From contig NC_045129.1 of the NCBI RefSeq assembly GCF_007655135.1, forward strand, positions 14,110,274-14,174,273: DNA of 64,000 nucleotides, given 5' to 3'. The position numbers and the translations under genes were made by a program. The stretch comes from Punica granatum (taxonomy: Eukaryota > Streptophyta > Magnoliopsida > Myrtales > Lythraceae). The notes below the pieces were generated by a model. The model had not been told where the DNA came from, did not search any database, and was given only the letters and a program-made list of their open reading frames with translations. Below, in pieces: positions 21,254-34,400 of this stretch. Numbering within the stretch: the stretch's first letter is position 1; every line of letters begins with the position of its first letter.

Positions 21254-24200
21254 TGTACGGACCCGAATGTGGACTCTCGTCGGGGCCCGCATTGCGCGCT
21301 TTTGGATCGCGCGGCTTGGGAGTGTCCACCTTCCCGTGGGGACGCGTGACGGACACGCGTGAGAGAAGGAGTCGCCACTTATCATTTTACGACCCGTAGG
21401 TCGAGGGCGGATAAGTTACCCGAGTCTAGGGGTATGGAACACCTAGTTTGTCGTTAAGGCATAGATCTGTGCAGAACCGGAAAATCCGTGTTCGGGGGTT
21501 CATGTTACGTGCGGGCCTATATCCCGCACGCCCTTTCGATACTTTGGTTTGCTAGGCTTGCATTTTTGTTTTATTTACCGCATGAATTAGGCTGCACTCG
21601 GCTAACACGTTTTGACACCATAACTTCGATGAATTAAACGATGTCGGTGGAGAAGCTGAGAGAGAAGTAAACCCGTGTGTCGGGGAATTGGTTCACAATC
21701 TTGCGTTACAGTTCATCGAACCATGGAGGTTGAATGCCTGCGTGAACCAGAACCGCGAGTTCTTGGATTTACTTGTATCTGGGCAAGCATTAGACCGATT
21801 CGATTAATTCGACTCTCGGACCGTTCGCTCACCGACTGGAATTCTTACAGAATAAATGTACAAAATAAAATCCTTACAATGCTCTCGAAAACAATAAATA
21901 CAAATTACAAATGGCCGAATTCCAGTCGACTCGCGTTCGGTTATTATTCCACTCTAACTCACCGTGAGTTTAGGGAAAAAGACCGAAGAACTGAAATTCA
22001 ATGGACGCTCTCACTGATTAGGGCGTTGGACCCTGTGAGTGTTGATTAGGGCGTTGAACCCTGTGCTCGATGATTAGGGTGTTGAACCCTAATATTATTC
22101 GGCCTAGGGATCAACCTCGACCCGTAGGCAAACAAGTGCGGAAAGATAACACGCAACATGTTAATAACAGACAAGGTGTTTTGTATTTACCGAATGTACG
22201 TGGATTAACAAATTTATTAATCCAAAAGTGTTTTTGCAAGCAAATGCCATATGCTAAGCAATCAAACACGTGCCAATGTTTAGTATTCTGCTTTTGTTGG
22301 AAATTTGGAAAAGAGAATCGAATATCATGTGTGTAGATTGCTTTTATAGTGATTCGGTGTTGTGACACTGAATTACCACTGAATTGATCCAAACTTGTAT
22401 TTTGACTCTAGATTTGGAACCTAGAGTTCCGTCTAACCATTTTCTAGGATTTGGTTAAGTCGAGGGAAATGATTAGTCCGATAACTGTATTTTGATACAG
22501 AATACCCAACTGACATCTTAAACTGCGCTAGGATGTCGGCGAATCACGAAATGATGTTCTTGCCCTTGATTTGAAAATTTGTTTTCAGAAAAGGAGAACA
22601 ACACAATAAGGATTTGAAAGTATGAGGGTTTTGAAAAGGGCATTAACACCGTTTTGTAATTCGTCGACGCGAGTTACAAATTAATGTCCAATTCGTGCAA
22701 AGTTATTTAAATGGAATGAATTAACCGTGTGAACGTCCCGATTAACCCGTTCGTGGAATTAATGCTTAAGGTTATTGCCGAATACTTTAATTGTGAAAAC
22801 GATTCGTGATTCGGCGACCAACACGAATCCGTAAGGATCGAGGATATTTGGTCCAATGACCGAAACTACCCTCGTAACCGAATGGACCCGAATGAGTCAA
22901 CGATACCCGAATCCATGCATGTTTTGTTTTGAAAAGACATGTAATCGATGTTTTAACATGGGAATCGTGGAAATATCGAAATTACACTTTCGTACAATCC
23001 GAGAAATGAATTAAACTCGAAATAAGGAAATCATTCTTGATCCAAAAAGGGCCAAGAAGCCCTCGGCTTCACCTTGTCAAAGATGGCCGAATACTCTCAT
23101 GGCTCGATTCAAATCACAAAGAATTTCCTTGTCTTGGTTTAATCATTTTTCGCATGCTCAAACATCAAACATCATGAATAACACGTTTTGACAAAAGCCG
23201 GTATTACCATGATTTGATTTACTCATTTAAACATGCAAATATTCACAAACATGTTATTTAAGGAATCGATAAAATAATACCGGCTTCATGCATGCAAGAA
23301 CAACAAAATAAACTCGGAAAATAACTTGGATCGGGCTAAGGAGACCAATCTTAACCCGAAAAGAGCAACTCAAGTCTCAGCCATCCCATTTAGAGACTTG
23401 GCCGTGAGCTCACTTGCCATTTCCGGGTCGGGATGGTCTTCCAAACAACAATCCAAACCTTTTTCCGACATGCTAGCAAGTTATAAGGTAATACACATGC
23501 ATAATATAACATAAAATTGCATAAAAGTTAAGTCTTGCAAGTTAAGTATGCATAAAATACCATAGTACTCCATAGCCATGCAAAAATATAAAAAGCCCTA
23601 ACTCCTCTAAGTCAAGAGTGATTTACCTAACCTCGGGATACGAGGAAAGAGTCGGGGAAGTGTTCGAGAGTCGGGTGACTCGGTTGAACGCTTGGAAGGA
23701 TGCTCGGGTGCAAAGGATGCACGTTCGGGGAGCTAGGTGCACGGGGAATGGGGCTGGAATGCACGGGAGGCGCGCGGCGTGCGCGGGGCGCGGGCAGGCG
23801 CGCGGGCGTGCGCGGGCGTGCGCGCGGCTGGCGCTGGCGGGTCACTATTCACCCGAGAGTAGCGATTTCACCCGAAATGCACTATTTGACCTGAAACAAT
23901 AATTTAAAAACTTCAAATGGAAAAACCAATTTCACCAATGAACTCCATGGGTCCAAAATGAGTGGGATATGAAGTTTGAGAAATTTTGAGCTTAAGTCGG
24001 GATGATGAACATCGGCTTCCGACTTAAGAACTCAAGGCTCTCTTTTGATCTTTTAGGTTTTCTTTTCTCTTCCTTCTAAGGGCTGAAGTTTTCTGGTTCT
24101 TGAGTGTTCTTGGCTATGGAGTTTGAGAGGATTTCTTGAAAGAGAAAGGTTGGAGAGAGTGTGTAAGAGGAGAAGTCATTATCTTAATCACTTTTGGGCC

Positions 24201-25806
24201 ATTTATAGGCAAAGCTAATGACACAATTAGCAAAAGCAAGTGCTCTTAACCCCCATGCTTAGAAAATATCAAGCCTCATCCTCTTCCATTGCATTAATGA
24301 AGAAGAGATAAGACATTGATGAGCATTGATGAGCATTGATGGAGGCTTGAGTGTTGTCTTCAAACTCTTGGATATTTTCAAGCAAGAGTGCAAGTTGGCT
24401 TCTTGCATTGAAGAAGAAGAAGAAGCTTCTAGAGTAAAGGGTGACTCATCTTGAATAGCCCGTGGGTCCCACGACCGAAGAGGAGAAACCGGGAAAAAGC
24501 TCGGGTCTCGATTGATCGCGCATTCGAAGTTCGTGGTTTGAATTGAACGTCGAATTATCGATATACGCTAGGAAATAGATTTAATGAGTCCGAGATTGGC
24601 ATTTTCCGTGAGAAATTGCCAAATGTCTGTATGAGGCTTGGAAGCCGATTTTGCTCCTTTTATGCATTCAGAGCGAGGTTACCCACTTCTGACAGCATAT
24701 CTTGTATCTGCATCCCACGTCGGTCATTTTGACATAAATTGTCAAATTACGTGGGCCCTTGTCCCTTAAGCCGGTAAATACAAATATGGAGCCGGAGATG
24801 TCCTAGGAGGCCGAAACTGGATTTCTCATATTGCTTTCTGAGTTTCTTGGGCGATCCAGAGATTACTGCGATCTCTGTTTGCTGAGATTGGGCCTCTATG
24901 GATATGAAAAGTGCATCTGAGACCCTTAAAGCACTGCTCGATGGGTCTAGATGAGTTGTGTGATTCATTCCGACAATTCCACATTGAGCCTTGAGAAGGC
25001 TAGCATTGTGTAAGGTAAGCATCCGGCGTCAAGTTTCCCCAAAGAGGACCTCCGGATATGGATTTTCACTGAAAATGGCCTTTTGTGCCCCTCGGAGGTT
25101 ACTCGGGAAACCGTGAAGGGTTTTGCTGTCTGTTTTGCCCAATTGCGAATGTCCGCTGGAGTTTTCAGGGCAATGTAGTGTGAACTTCGTTTGCCGTAAT
25201 TCCATCAGACCAGTCTCCGGTTACGCTCTTCCGAAGAAGGGTATGCCCGTTTTGTCATTCGGAAGTCATTCAGAGTGTCTGTATGGCTTCTAAAAGACAA
25301 TATGAAGCATTGCTCGTGCTCTGTATGATTGAGGGGCATGGCCGCATCTGATATTTGGAATTAACTTTTCTTCGAGAAACCGGCATTTTTGGACTTCCAC
25401 TGAAAAGTTGTCTGTATACAGAAAGTTGTTCCGTATAGAGCAGATGATTTGCAAAATGCCTTTGGGGACACTTTTCATCTGTTTGGCATTGGAGTGGATT
25501 TTTGGGGTCCAATATTGGCTGTCTTCCGATGATCAAGCGAACTATCGGAAAATAGAACTGTCCGTGTGATATACTGAAAATGCCGGTTTTGGATATTGCT
25601 GAGCTCTCTAGTCACTCTATTACCCTTTGGTGACCCCTGGAGTCCTTCTGTCATATGCATGTGTCATTTGCCCGATTTTGCCGACTTGAGGATGAATAGT
25701 GATTTTCTGCTCTGTTAACTCGTTTTTCTGTATTCTGCTCAGGTTGTGGCTTGGATCATTGCTGATATCATCGTTTGGAAAGGTGAGCCAAAATGGGGTG
25801 CTGACA
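21254..25806 (-). repeat. Ogre 3' LTR (4,553 bp)
   Basis: Pairs with 37421-42007. It contains the LTR TATA box (minus CTATAAATGG, about 24199-24209) and a G+C-rich GCGCGGGCGTGC-type simple repeat (about 23765-23845) that is shorter than in the other LTR. This difference explains most of the length gap between the LTRs. No gene is supported; the ORFs within are non-coding LTR frames. Confidence 0.93.
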
Positions 25807-25820
25807 GCTTGCCCCTCTTT
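25807..25820 (-). promoter_or_regulatory. Polypurine tract
   Basis: On the minus strand AAAGAGGGGCAAGC directly abuts the 3' LTR, the expected place for the plus-strand DNA primer of an LTR retrotransposon. Confidence 0.75.
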
Positions 25821-25944
25821 GACTGCATGCTCGAGTAGAGGATGCAGCCAAAGACTTCAGAAACGCCCCAATTTGATAGCAATGATTGACATGGAATTTC
25901 CGATAACAGTCTTCTCCCTCTTACTTTGGATATGTGGGGATGTT

Positions 25945-26645
25945 ATACCCGAAATGCGGAAAAGTAGTCGGGACGTACCCGAAATGCGGAAAAGTAGTCG
26001 GGACGTACCCGAAATGCAGAAATATAGTCGGGACGTACTCGAAGGGTTTGCAATATGCACGGGGCGCATACCGAATGAACAACATGGTTCAAAGGCGCCT
26101 ACCCAATGGACTTGCGGGGTGCGGGGCGTGTTGCCCGGCGGGTTTGCAAGGTGCGGCGTGTTTTGCCCGGCGGTTTGCATGGTGCAGAAAAGTAGTCGGG
26201 ACGTACCCGAAGTGCGGAAAAGTAGTCGGGACGTACCCGAAGTGCGGAAAGTAGTCGGGACGTACCCGAAATGCCGAAAAGTAGTCGGGACGTACCCGAA
26301 GTGCGGAAAAATAGTCGGGACGTACCCGAAGTGCAGAAAAGTAGTCGGGACGTACCCGAAATGTAGAAAAAGTAGTCGGGACGTACCCGAAGTGCGGAAA
26401 AGTAGTCGGGACGTACCCGAAATGCGGAAAAGTAGTCGGGACGTACCCGAAATGCGGGAAAAGTAGTCGGGACGTACCCGAAATGCGGGAAAGTAGTCGG
26501 GACGTACCCGAAATGCGGGAAAGTAGTCGGGACGTACCCGAAATGCGGGAAAGTAGTCGGGACGTACCCGAAATGCGGAAAAGTAGTCGGGACGTACCCG
26601 AAATGCAGGAAAGTAGTCGGGACGTACTCGAAATGCAGAAAAGTA
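25945..26645. repeat. Minisatellite, about 29-30 bp unit, 18 copies in two blocks
   Basis: The unit contains AGTAGTCGGGACGTACCCGA followed by AATGCGG-like sequence. Three copies lie at 25945-26040 and fifteen at 26184-26645. A 145-bp G+C-rich spacer (26041-26183) between them has two imperfect copies of a TTGCCCGGCGGGTTTGCA-like motif. Each unit carries an inverted repeat TCGGG-N5-CCCGA. Tandem repeats in the 3' UTR are a known trait of Ogre-type elements. Confidence 0.92.
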
Positions 26646-27304
26646 AATTGCATGGGATGCATTGCAAAAAGTAAATGCAAACGTTGGGGAGTTGCGTGAG
26701 GTGTGGAAGGAATCATTGTGCTTCCTCCGTCACTGAGCTTGTCCGTGTTGCAATCGATGTAGTGGCAGAATGTTTCATTGTTTGCCAACTGATTGTGATG
26801 CGATTGAATGCATGGAGTATTATCCTGAAGACTTCTCCTTGGATTTTAGTTGTGGTCCTTAGCATAAGGCAGACATGCATTCATCAAAGAAAGACTTCTT
26901 CCGAGGTTCACATCTTCGTTCCTGCATATAGAACCATGGGAGCTAACAGTAGTTGTCAGTTCTACTCTACAGCCATAATGAAGATGTAGAAAGAAGTCTG
27001 AATAATAATGCTTTGGGGATTTGAACTTGATGACCATTTAAAGGGATGGTCGTATCCCGCTAGGTTTGTGATTTGACAAGAAAGGCTTTTTACAGAACAG
27101 GCATGACCTGTAGAATTTGCATAAGGGTATAGGGGGATTCTTTGGGATCCTCCAAATCAAGGATACAAAGATTCGACTGTATGTCGAAACGTGTCTCATA
27201 CTCTGAGAGTAAAAGAGAGTTTGCTTGCATCGAAGACTGTCAAACCACTATTTGTTGCCGCTGCATGCTGAATGTAGCTGTCATTTCGTGGTCGAGCTAC
27301 CGAA

Positions 27305-27600
27305 GGTCCCCTAATTTTTGCCTAGGTCGCAAGACGCGTGACGACCTAACGGGGTGTTTTGTTTGACATTTCTCTAATTTAGATCTCACCTTTTGCTACG
27401 ATCATCCGTATTGGGTCTGATCACACCTCTCGATTCCTCTAACTTTTGCCTAGACCGCCCTTTTCGGGTTTTCAGCCTAGCGAGGATTTTGATTCATGCT
27501 CTCCTTTTGCCACGGTTCCCCTTTGCGGGATTTTAAACCGTGCCTCTCATTCCCTAATTTTTGCCTAGGCCGCCTCAAAGAGGTTTTCAACCTAGCGGGA
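27305..27600 (-). repeat. Four diverged hairpin-like blocks in the Ogre 3' UTR
   Basis: On the minus strand the blocks at about 27551-27600, 27500-27545, 27430-27485 and 27305-27355 each end in GGCAAAA followed by a TTAG- or GGAG-like sequence. Three contain CTAGG on one arm and CCTAG or TCTAG on the other, with a variable loop; the fourth uses CACGGTT/AACCGTG. The pattern implies repeated stem-loops in the RNA. Confidence 0.6.
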
Positions 27601-27766
27601 AATCCATTCTTTTTCTCTCAGGAAAAATTCAGAGAAAAGGGAAAGAGCAGAAGATGGGAGTACATGAGTTAACGAAATTAAAAGTGTTGGGAACTGTACA
27701 TGCAAAGAAAGATAAAATGTAATGTGCATTTGAGAAAACATCCGCAGTGGGATAAGAGAAACACCA

Positions 27767-30700
27767 TCACGGATAGTATTTCTTAAGAGCATCAGCATTG
27801 ACCGGAAGAGCGTTCTCGTTTCCGTCCATATCGTTGAGAATGATTGCCCCTCTGTCAAAGACTTCTTTAACGATGAATGGACCGTCGTACTTGTAAGCGA
27901 ACTTGCCCCTGAAATTTGGGGCGATGTGTAAAACTTTTCGCAAGACGAGGTCGCTGGGGCTGAACTTGCGAGGACGAACTTTTTTTGTTGAATGTTCGAG
28001 CCATTCTTTGCTGATAGCACTGACCGTGGCAAAGTGCAGTTAGCCGCTTCTCGTCGATGAGATTAAGCTGTTCATAGCGTTGCTTCGCCCATTCTGCTTC
28101 CTCGAGTTTGGACTCGGCAAGAACCCTCATGGAGGGAATCTCCACTTCGATTGGAAGAACCGCTTCCATGCCGTAGACCAAAGAATACGGGGTTGCCCCG
28201 GTGGATGAGCGGATAGAAGTCCGATATGCCAAGAGTGCAAACGGGAGCATCTCATGCCAGTCCTTGTAATTCACCGTCATTTTTTCGATGATTTTCTTTA
28301 TATTCTTATTCGCTGCCTCTACCGCACCATTCATTTGTGGACGATATGGAGAGGAATTACGATGTTGGATCCTGAACTGTGCACAGAGCTCGTCAATGAG
28401 CTTATTATTCAGGTTCTTGGCATTGTCGGTGATGAGAGTCGCAGGGACCCCGTATCGCGCAATGATGTCGCGTTTGAGGAAGCGAGCCACGGCCTTTGCA
28501 GTGACTGACGCAAGGGTGATAGCTTCGATCCACTTGGTGAAGTAATCGATAGCTACCAGTATGAACAAATGTCCATTGGATGCTTTAGGGTTGACTGGAC
28601 CAATCACGTCCATGCCCCACATTGAAAATGGCCACGGAGCAGCCATTGGATGGAGCTCGTTGGGTGGTGCTCTGATCTGATTCGCGTAGACTTGACACAA
28701 GTGACAGTGTCTGACATGCTTGACGCAGTCGGTCTCCATGGTAGACCAGAAGTACCCGAGTCGCATGAGCTTCTTTGCTAGCATGAGTCCATTCATATGA
28801 GGTCCGCAATTTCCTTCGTGCACTTCTTCCATGAGGCGTTGTGCCTCATTCTCGTCGACACACCGAAGTAGTGTAGCATCGAATGAACGGCGGTAGAGAG
28901 TCTCGCCACTCAGGAAAAAGTGTGCCGCAATGCGGCGTAGAGTCCTCCGGTCATGACGATCGGTGAACGCTGGGAATTGACCTGTTTGCAGCAAGTGCTT
29001 GATGTCTGCGTACCACGGTTTGCCGTCAACAGCATCAATTACATCGCAATGGGCAGGGCCCTGAGCAATCTCAAACTCGAGAGGTTCTATGAGATTCTCC
29101 TTCGTAATGCTCACCATGGATGCGAGCGTTGCAAGTGCATCTGCGAACTGGTTCTTCATGCGTGGGGTGTACGTAAATGAGATATCTTTGAAGTTCTCTG
29201 TCAACTCTTCGAGGTACTCATGATATGGCACCAACTTTGGATCTTTCGTCTTCCATTGTTTAAGCGTCTGGAAGATTGTGAGCATAGAATCGCCAAACAC
29301 TTTTAACTCCTTGACTTTGAGGTAGATTGCGGCCTGCAAACCGAGGATACAAGCTTCATATTCGGCTATGTTGTTGGTGCAAGGGAAATCAATCTTCGCT
29401 GCAACAGGGAAATGACGCCCCTCAGGGGATATCAGCACCGCGCCGATACCAGACCCAGTGGAATTGACTGCACCGTCAAAGTACATCTTCCATCCTAGAG
29501 TCTCTTCCTCATCACTCACTTGGAGGATCCTTTCATCTGGAAAGTTAGGGTTGATCGGTGTGTCGTCCTCGATCGGAAACTCCGCTAGATGATCTGCAAT
29601 TGCTTGGCCCTTCATTGACGTGCGTGATACGTATTCGATGTCATACTCCGTCAGTTGGCAACGCCATTTTGCTATGTTCCTCATGGAGGACGGACTGCTG
29701 AGTAGATACTTCAAAGGATCTGTCTTTGACAGCAGGCGAACAGTATGGTAGAGAGTGTATTGCCGGAGCCTTTGCATGACCCAAACGAGTGCGCAACACA
29801 TCTTCTCTATCTCAGGGTAGTTGGACTCCCCTTCAGTGAACTTTTTGCTTAAATAATAAATTGCTCGCTCTGCATGAGAGGAATCGTCCTTTTGCCCTAA
29901 CATGCATCCGATGGATTGTCGGCGTACTGTCAGGTACAGAATGAGAGGACGATCCGGTGAAGGTGGAACCAACACCGGTGGCTGAACTAGGTATGCCTTG
30001 ACTGTATCAAAAGCTTTCTGACACTCGTCATCCCATTCAACCGCTGCATTTTTGCGAAGCAAACGGAAGAGTGGTTGGCACTTGTCTGTTAAATTTGCAA
30101 TGAAACGTGCGATGTAATTCAGCCGTCCTAGGAAACTCCTTACTTCGCGCACTGTCGATGGAGGGGGCAATTCCATGATCGCCTTGACTTTGTCGGGATC
30201 AACCTCGATGCCCTTTTCGCTGACTACAAACCCTAGCAATTTTCCTGACTTGACGCCGAAAGTGCATTTCGTTGGGTTGAGTCGGAGTTTGTACTTCCTG
30301 AGACGATCAAATAGCCGCCTGAGGTTGACAAGATGATCTTCACCTGCTTTGGACTTTGCAATCATGTCGTCGACGTAAACCTCTATCTCTTTATGCATCA
30401 TGTCATGAAATAGAGTGACCATTGCCCGCTGATAGGTTGCCCCAGCGTTTTTGAGACCAAAAGGCATGACCTTGTAACAAAACGTACCCCACATCGTGAT
30501 GAACGTCGTTTTGATCTTATCCTCCTCGGCCATCTGAATCTGATTGTATCCAGAGAAACCATCCATGAAGGAGAATTGTGTGTGGCGTGCTGTATTGTCC
30601 ACCAAGACGTCGATATGGGGCAGCGGGAAGTTATCCTTAGGACTGGCCTTGTTAAGGTCTCGATAGTCGATGCAGACTCTGACCTTCCCATTCTTCTTTT

Positions 30701-31209
30701 CCACTGGCACCACGTTAGCTACCCATTCAGAGTAATTGCATACCTCTAAGAATCCCGCATCCACCTGTTTGACGACCTCCTCTTTAATGCGGAGAAGAAG
30801 ATCAGCTCGTTGACGCCGTAAGTGTTGACGTTTGGGCGGAAATCTTTCAGTGTCGAGTGGGAGGAAATGCTTTACGATCGAGGGGTCCAAACCTGGCATA
30901 TCGGTATAAGACCAAGCGAAGACCTCTTGATACTCTGACAAGAAATCGATCATCCGGGCTCTCTGTGCGGGGTCGAGATCCGTCCCGATCCTTAGGGTGC
31001 GTTGCTCTTCTGTGGTGCCTATGTTGATCTCTTCGGTTGGCTCGATCGAAGTGAGTTGATGGTTTTCAAGACGATGCAAACTCTCTTCTATCTCGGGCAC
31101 GCGACCGTCCTCGTCAAGTCCTTCCCCGAAGTATATGGGTAGGGACTTTCTGAGGTGTGTTTCGGACGAATTCGAATCGTTGCATCGGTGATTTGGATTC
31201 GATTGGAGC
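27767..31209 (-). pseudogene. Ogre pol: RT, RNase H, archaeal-type RNase H, integrase, with one frameshift near the end
   Basis: No proper ATG: the frame enters from the intron acceptor (CAG at 31210-31212). Order, counting from 31217: RT (YVDDMIAKSK near residue 279), first RNase H (YLSKKFTEGESNYPEIEK near 460), second archaeal-type RNase H (MYFDGAVNSTGSGIGAV near 580, ending FADALATLAS), integrase zinc finger (EVHEGN... HCHLC, about 800-835), and a DDE core (WGMDVIGP, LITDNAKN, NGAVEAANK). An extra A in a seven-A run near 27979-27987 shifts the frame just before the integrase C-terminus; the conserved tail resumes in the other frame and ends with TGA at 27767-27769. Otherwise intact and probably recently active. 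Confidence 0.92.
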
Positions 31210-31400
31210 CTGGACACGAAAGCGAATTGTTTTAGAAATTAAAGATGCTAGAAGTAAGCATGAGAGAGAGAATCTAGACACAAAAATTCAAAAAGCATGT
31301 AGGGATTTTATTAACAAGCCATAACAAAAACCCCTCTTCTGTTGTGTGGCTTATGGCGTTGCCGACACACAGGTAGCATTATATATAAAGACCGTCTTAC
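31210..31400 (-). other. Predicted 191-nt intron between protease and RT
   Basis: The donor GTAAGA starts at 31400, overlapping the gag-protease stop (GTG TAA). The acceptor TGTCCAG ends at 31210. Removing 31210-31400 joins the two frames exactly, with codon GT+G, so gag-pro-pol becomes one reading frame. A spliced intron at this place is known for Ogre elements. The unspliced RNA would give gag-protease only, which sets the Gag to Pol ratio. Confidence 0.8.
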
Positions 31401-34400
31401 ACATCGGCAACTACGGCCGAGTAGAGCGGAACTGAAGTCCAGTTGGTAAGCTCCTCATCCTCCCGTACAGGGCGGATATGAACCCTGGAAGATGTCTCCT
31501 CAGTGACGGCATATATGGCTGGCAAAGCCAAAAACGCTTCAACTGCATCCGAAGAGAAGTCATCTGTTTCAGTGATTGGGCTATCGGAGGTGCCTCCCAT
31601 GATCTGCGGTGGTGCTGCAAAAAACTGTGAGAGTGGTGGAACCAGAATGCCCCTGAAGAGCTTTTCGTAATGTACAGCAAGGCGGTGTAGATGCTTTCCA
31701 CGGCGAGACTGCACGATCTCATGACAGGAGGGGCGAAAGCCAAGTCCCCTCCTATTGCGGTATTCCTCCATTTCAATCGGTCGAAGGATTCCCTGTGCAC
31801 GTGCCCCAAGTCCAGTTCCGGGGACGTAATCGTTCTTCAACAGAACCTTTCCAATCATACGATCGGTTCGTGATGGACCGACTTTTCCGTAGTCTCGGAT
31901 TACGGAAATCGTGTCGAAAGAGTGAAAGGGAAGATTCTGATCTTCTCCAATGCTGATGTAAGGAACGGCTGTCTCCTTGTAGACTGCGTAGTCTTCCTCA
32001 CCGTTGACAGTGATAAGCTTACCTTCGACGAAGAACTTCAGTTTCTGGTGCAGCGACGAAGGAACAGCGCCGGCGGCGTGAATCCATGGTCTCCCGAGCA
32101 AGAGACTGAAAGCATTGGGTATCTCGAGGATCTGAAAGGTGACAGAGAATGAGCAAGGACCCACATCGATCAGGAGATCGATTTCTCCATTCACTTCTCT
32201 CCTAGAGCCATCAAAGGCTCGAACAGTGGTCTTGCTTGCACGGATGCGGCTCATGTCCACGTTCATCTGTTTCAGTGTGGAGACGGGGCAAACGTTGAGA
32301 GCAGAGCCGTTGTCGATCATGACTCGACCAACAATGTGATTGTTGCACTTACAGACTATGTGCAATGCCCGTAAGTGTTCCTGACCTTCGGATGGAAGCT
32401 CATCATCTGCAAAGGATATCTGATTCGAGAAGATTGAACTAACAGTCTGCTCGATATTATCCGGTGCCGTGTCTTTTGGGACTTGTGCCGCGGTGAGGAC
32501 TTTCAACAAAGCATTCCGATGCGGCTCGGAGCTCAAAAGCAACGCGAGGAGCGAGATATGGGCGGGTGACTTGCCCATTTGCTCCACCACTTTGTACTCA
32601 CTTGCCTTGATCACTTTCATGAAAGCTTCCGCTTCTTGATCGGTGACCTTCTTTGTAAAGACTGGCACGGCTTCTGGAACGGCTGAGGATGTAATAACAG
32701 GGGCTTTCCCTTTGTCTGTAGACTCTGGACCCTGATAAACTCGTCCTGAGCGCGTGATGCCCATCGCACTCATCTCATGCTCCATGTTGGCAACCTCATT
32801 CCCATAATCCCAGGGAACTCGACGGTCTTGGTATGGCTCCTTCGCAAGAACCTCGATAACGAATGGGACGTCAGATGTAAATGCATCATTTGTCGGAGCA
32901 TAATTGACAATAAAGGGAATTGAGGTCTTCTGCGCGTCTTCTTCCTCTTTGATAGAAGCGATGCTGATCATGTTGATAGAAGGTCCTGAACCTGATCCAT
33001 GATCGGGGAGAGGGTTTGCGCGGACATTCGGTGGCTTCACTTCATTAAAGGAGATTTGCCTTGCGTCGATCAACTCCTGAATTTTATTCCGGAGTGTCCA
33101 GCAATTGTCGAGGGTATGACCAGGAGCACCCCGATGGAATTCACAGTGTAAGTTCTGATTCTGCACTGCGGGGTCAAAGTTGGGACCAGGCGCTTCTGTT
33201 CTGATCTTGTTGCCTGCAAGAAGCTGCCTGAATATGTGAGAGAGAGGGGCTGGTAAAGTGGTGTACTGCTTGCGTGGACGCGGTTGTGCAACTTTGTCCT
33301 GATAAGTTCTGGGGGCTGGAGCACGTTGAACCGACTGAGGAGATCTCGAAGCCGGGGGTCTACCTTGTTGAGCCTGAGCAGGAAGATGCTGTTGCGGAAG
33401 TTGCGACTGGATAACAGTTGGCGGGGTTGGGAAATAAGCCTGCGATGTTTGGTAGGGCTGCACATAATGCATGGGATGTGCATATGCCTGGGGAGTCTGT
33501 AATGCAGGAGTATAGTCCACCGAAATCGGCTGTGAAGCCTGATATCCGGAGTTGACGGCGTCAATAGTCATGTCTTTGCTTTTTCTGGAGGTTCCAGCAG
33601 TCTGCTTCTTTGACGTCTCTCCATCCTTCTTCTTTGATGGGCCTTCGATTCTTCCTAACTTAACACCCATGTCAAGCTTCTTTCCTGCCTCGATCAAGTC
33701 CGAGAAGGAGGAAGTATGAGCCAGGAGATGTGAGTAATACGCGCCTCTGAGTGTGGAGTGGAACAGCTGAACTTGTTGTCGCTCAGTGATTGGAGGAATG
33801 TGCTTTGCTGCTCTTCCTCTCCATTCCGTTGCGTATGCTTCGAAAGCTTGACCCTCCTTCATCTCTGTCATGCTGAGATCGAGAAGGGTAGGAGGTGTTT
33901 CCGCACAAAATCGATACTGGTCGAGGAACTTCTGAGAAAGATCTGTCCATGTAGGGACATCGCCGGCTTTCAGGGTCATAAACCAATCTAGCGCCGATCC
34001 CATAAGACTATCTTGGAAAGTCTGAATGACGAATTCCTCATAATCCCAGTATGAGAGCATTTTGCTCTGATAATGACGGAGATGATGCCGAGGGTCTCTG
34101 GTCCCATCATATCTTTTGAACTCTGGAATTTTGATCTTAGGGGGCAGCCGCATGCCTGGAAAGAGATTCCAGTCACTGTCACTGAAATCGAAACGGGGGT
34201 TGCCTACTTGGAGGGCTCGAATGGTTTCCTCCATTCTCTTTATTCTCCTCTCCTGTTCATTCTTCGCTTCGAGAGGAACGTTTGTCGGCAGAGCTGGAGA
34301 GGCAGCCTGAGTAAGCGTGCCCTGTTCAGTGGGAGGAATGTTTAGGGGCGGTGGAGCAGGGTAAGAAAAGCTTATTTGGGGTTGTGGAGTTTGGAAAGGA

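Larger units (their letters stand above)
25821..27766 (-). other. Ogre 3' untranslated region
   Basis: About 1.95 kb between the integrase stop and the polypurine tract. It has no credible coding sequence; long frames at 25699-26788 are repeat artefacts. It holds a minisatellite (25945-26645) and a series of four inverted-repeat blocks (27305-27600), described separately. The stretch 26646-27300 shows nothing else I can name. Confidence 0.7.

Noticed and set aside
23627..23902. Arg/Ala-rich frames in the LTR (also 39787-40104)
   Set aside because: Caused by a G+C-rich simple repeat of different length in the two LTRs.
25945..26645. CRISPR-like spaced repeats
   Set aside because: The units are contiguous with no unique spacers, and the context is a plant retrotransposon.
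25699..26788. Long frames on both strands across the minisatellite
   Set aside because: A 30-bp unit without stops gives long repetitive frames; there is no other coding sign.
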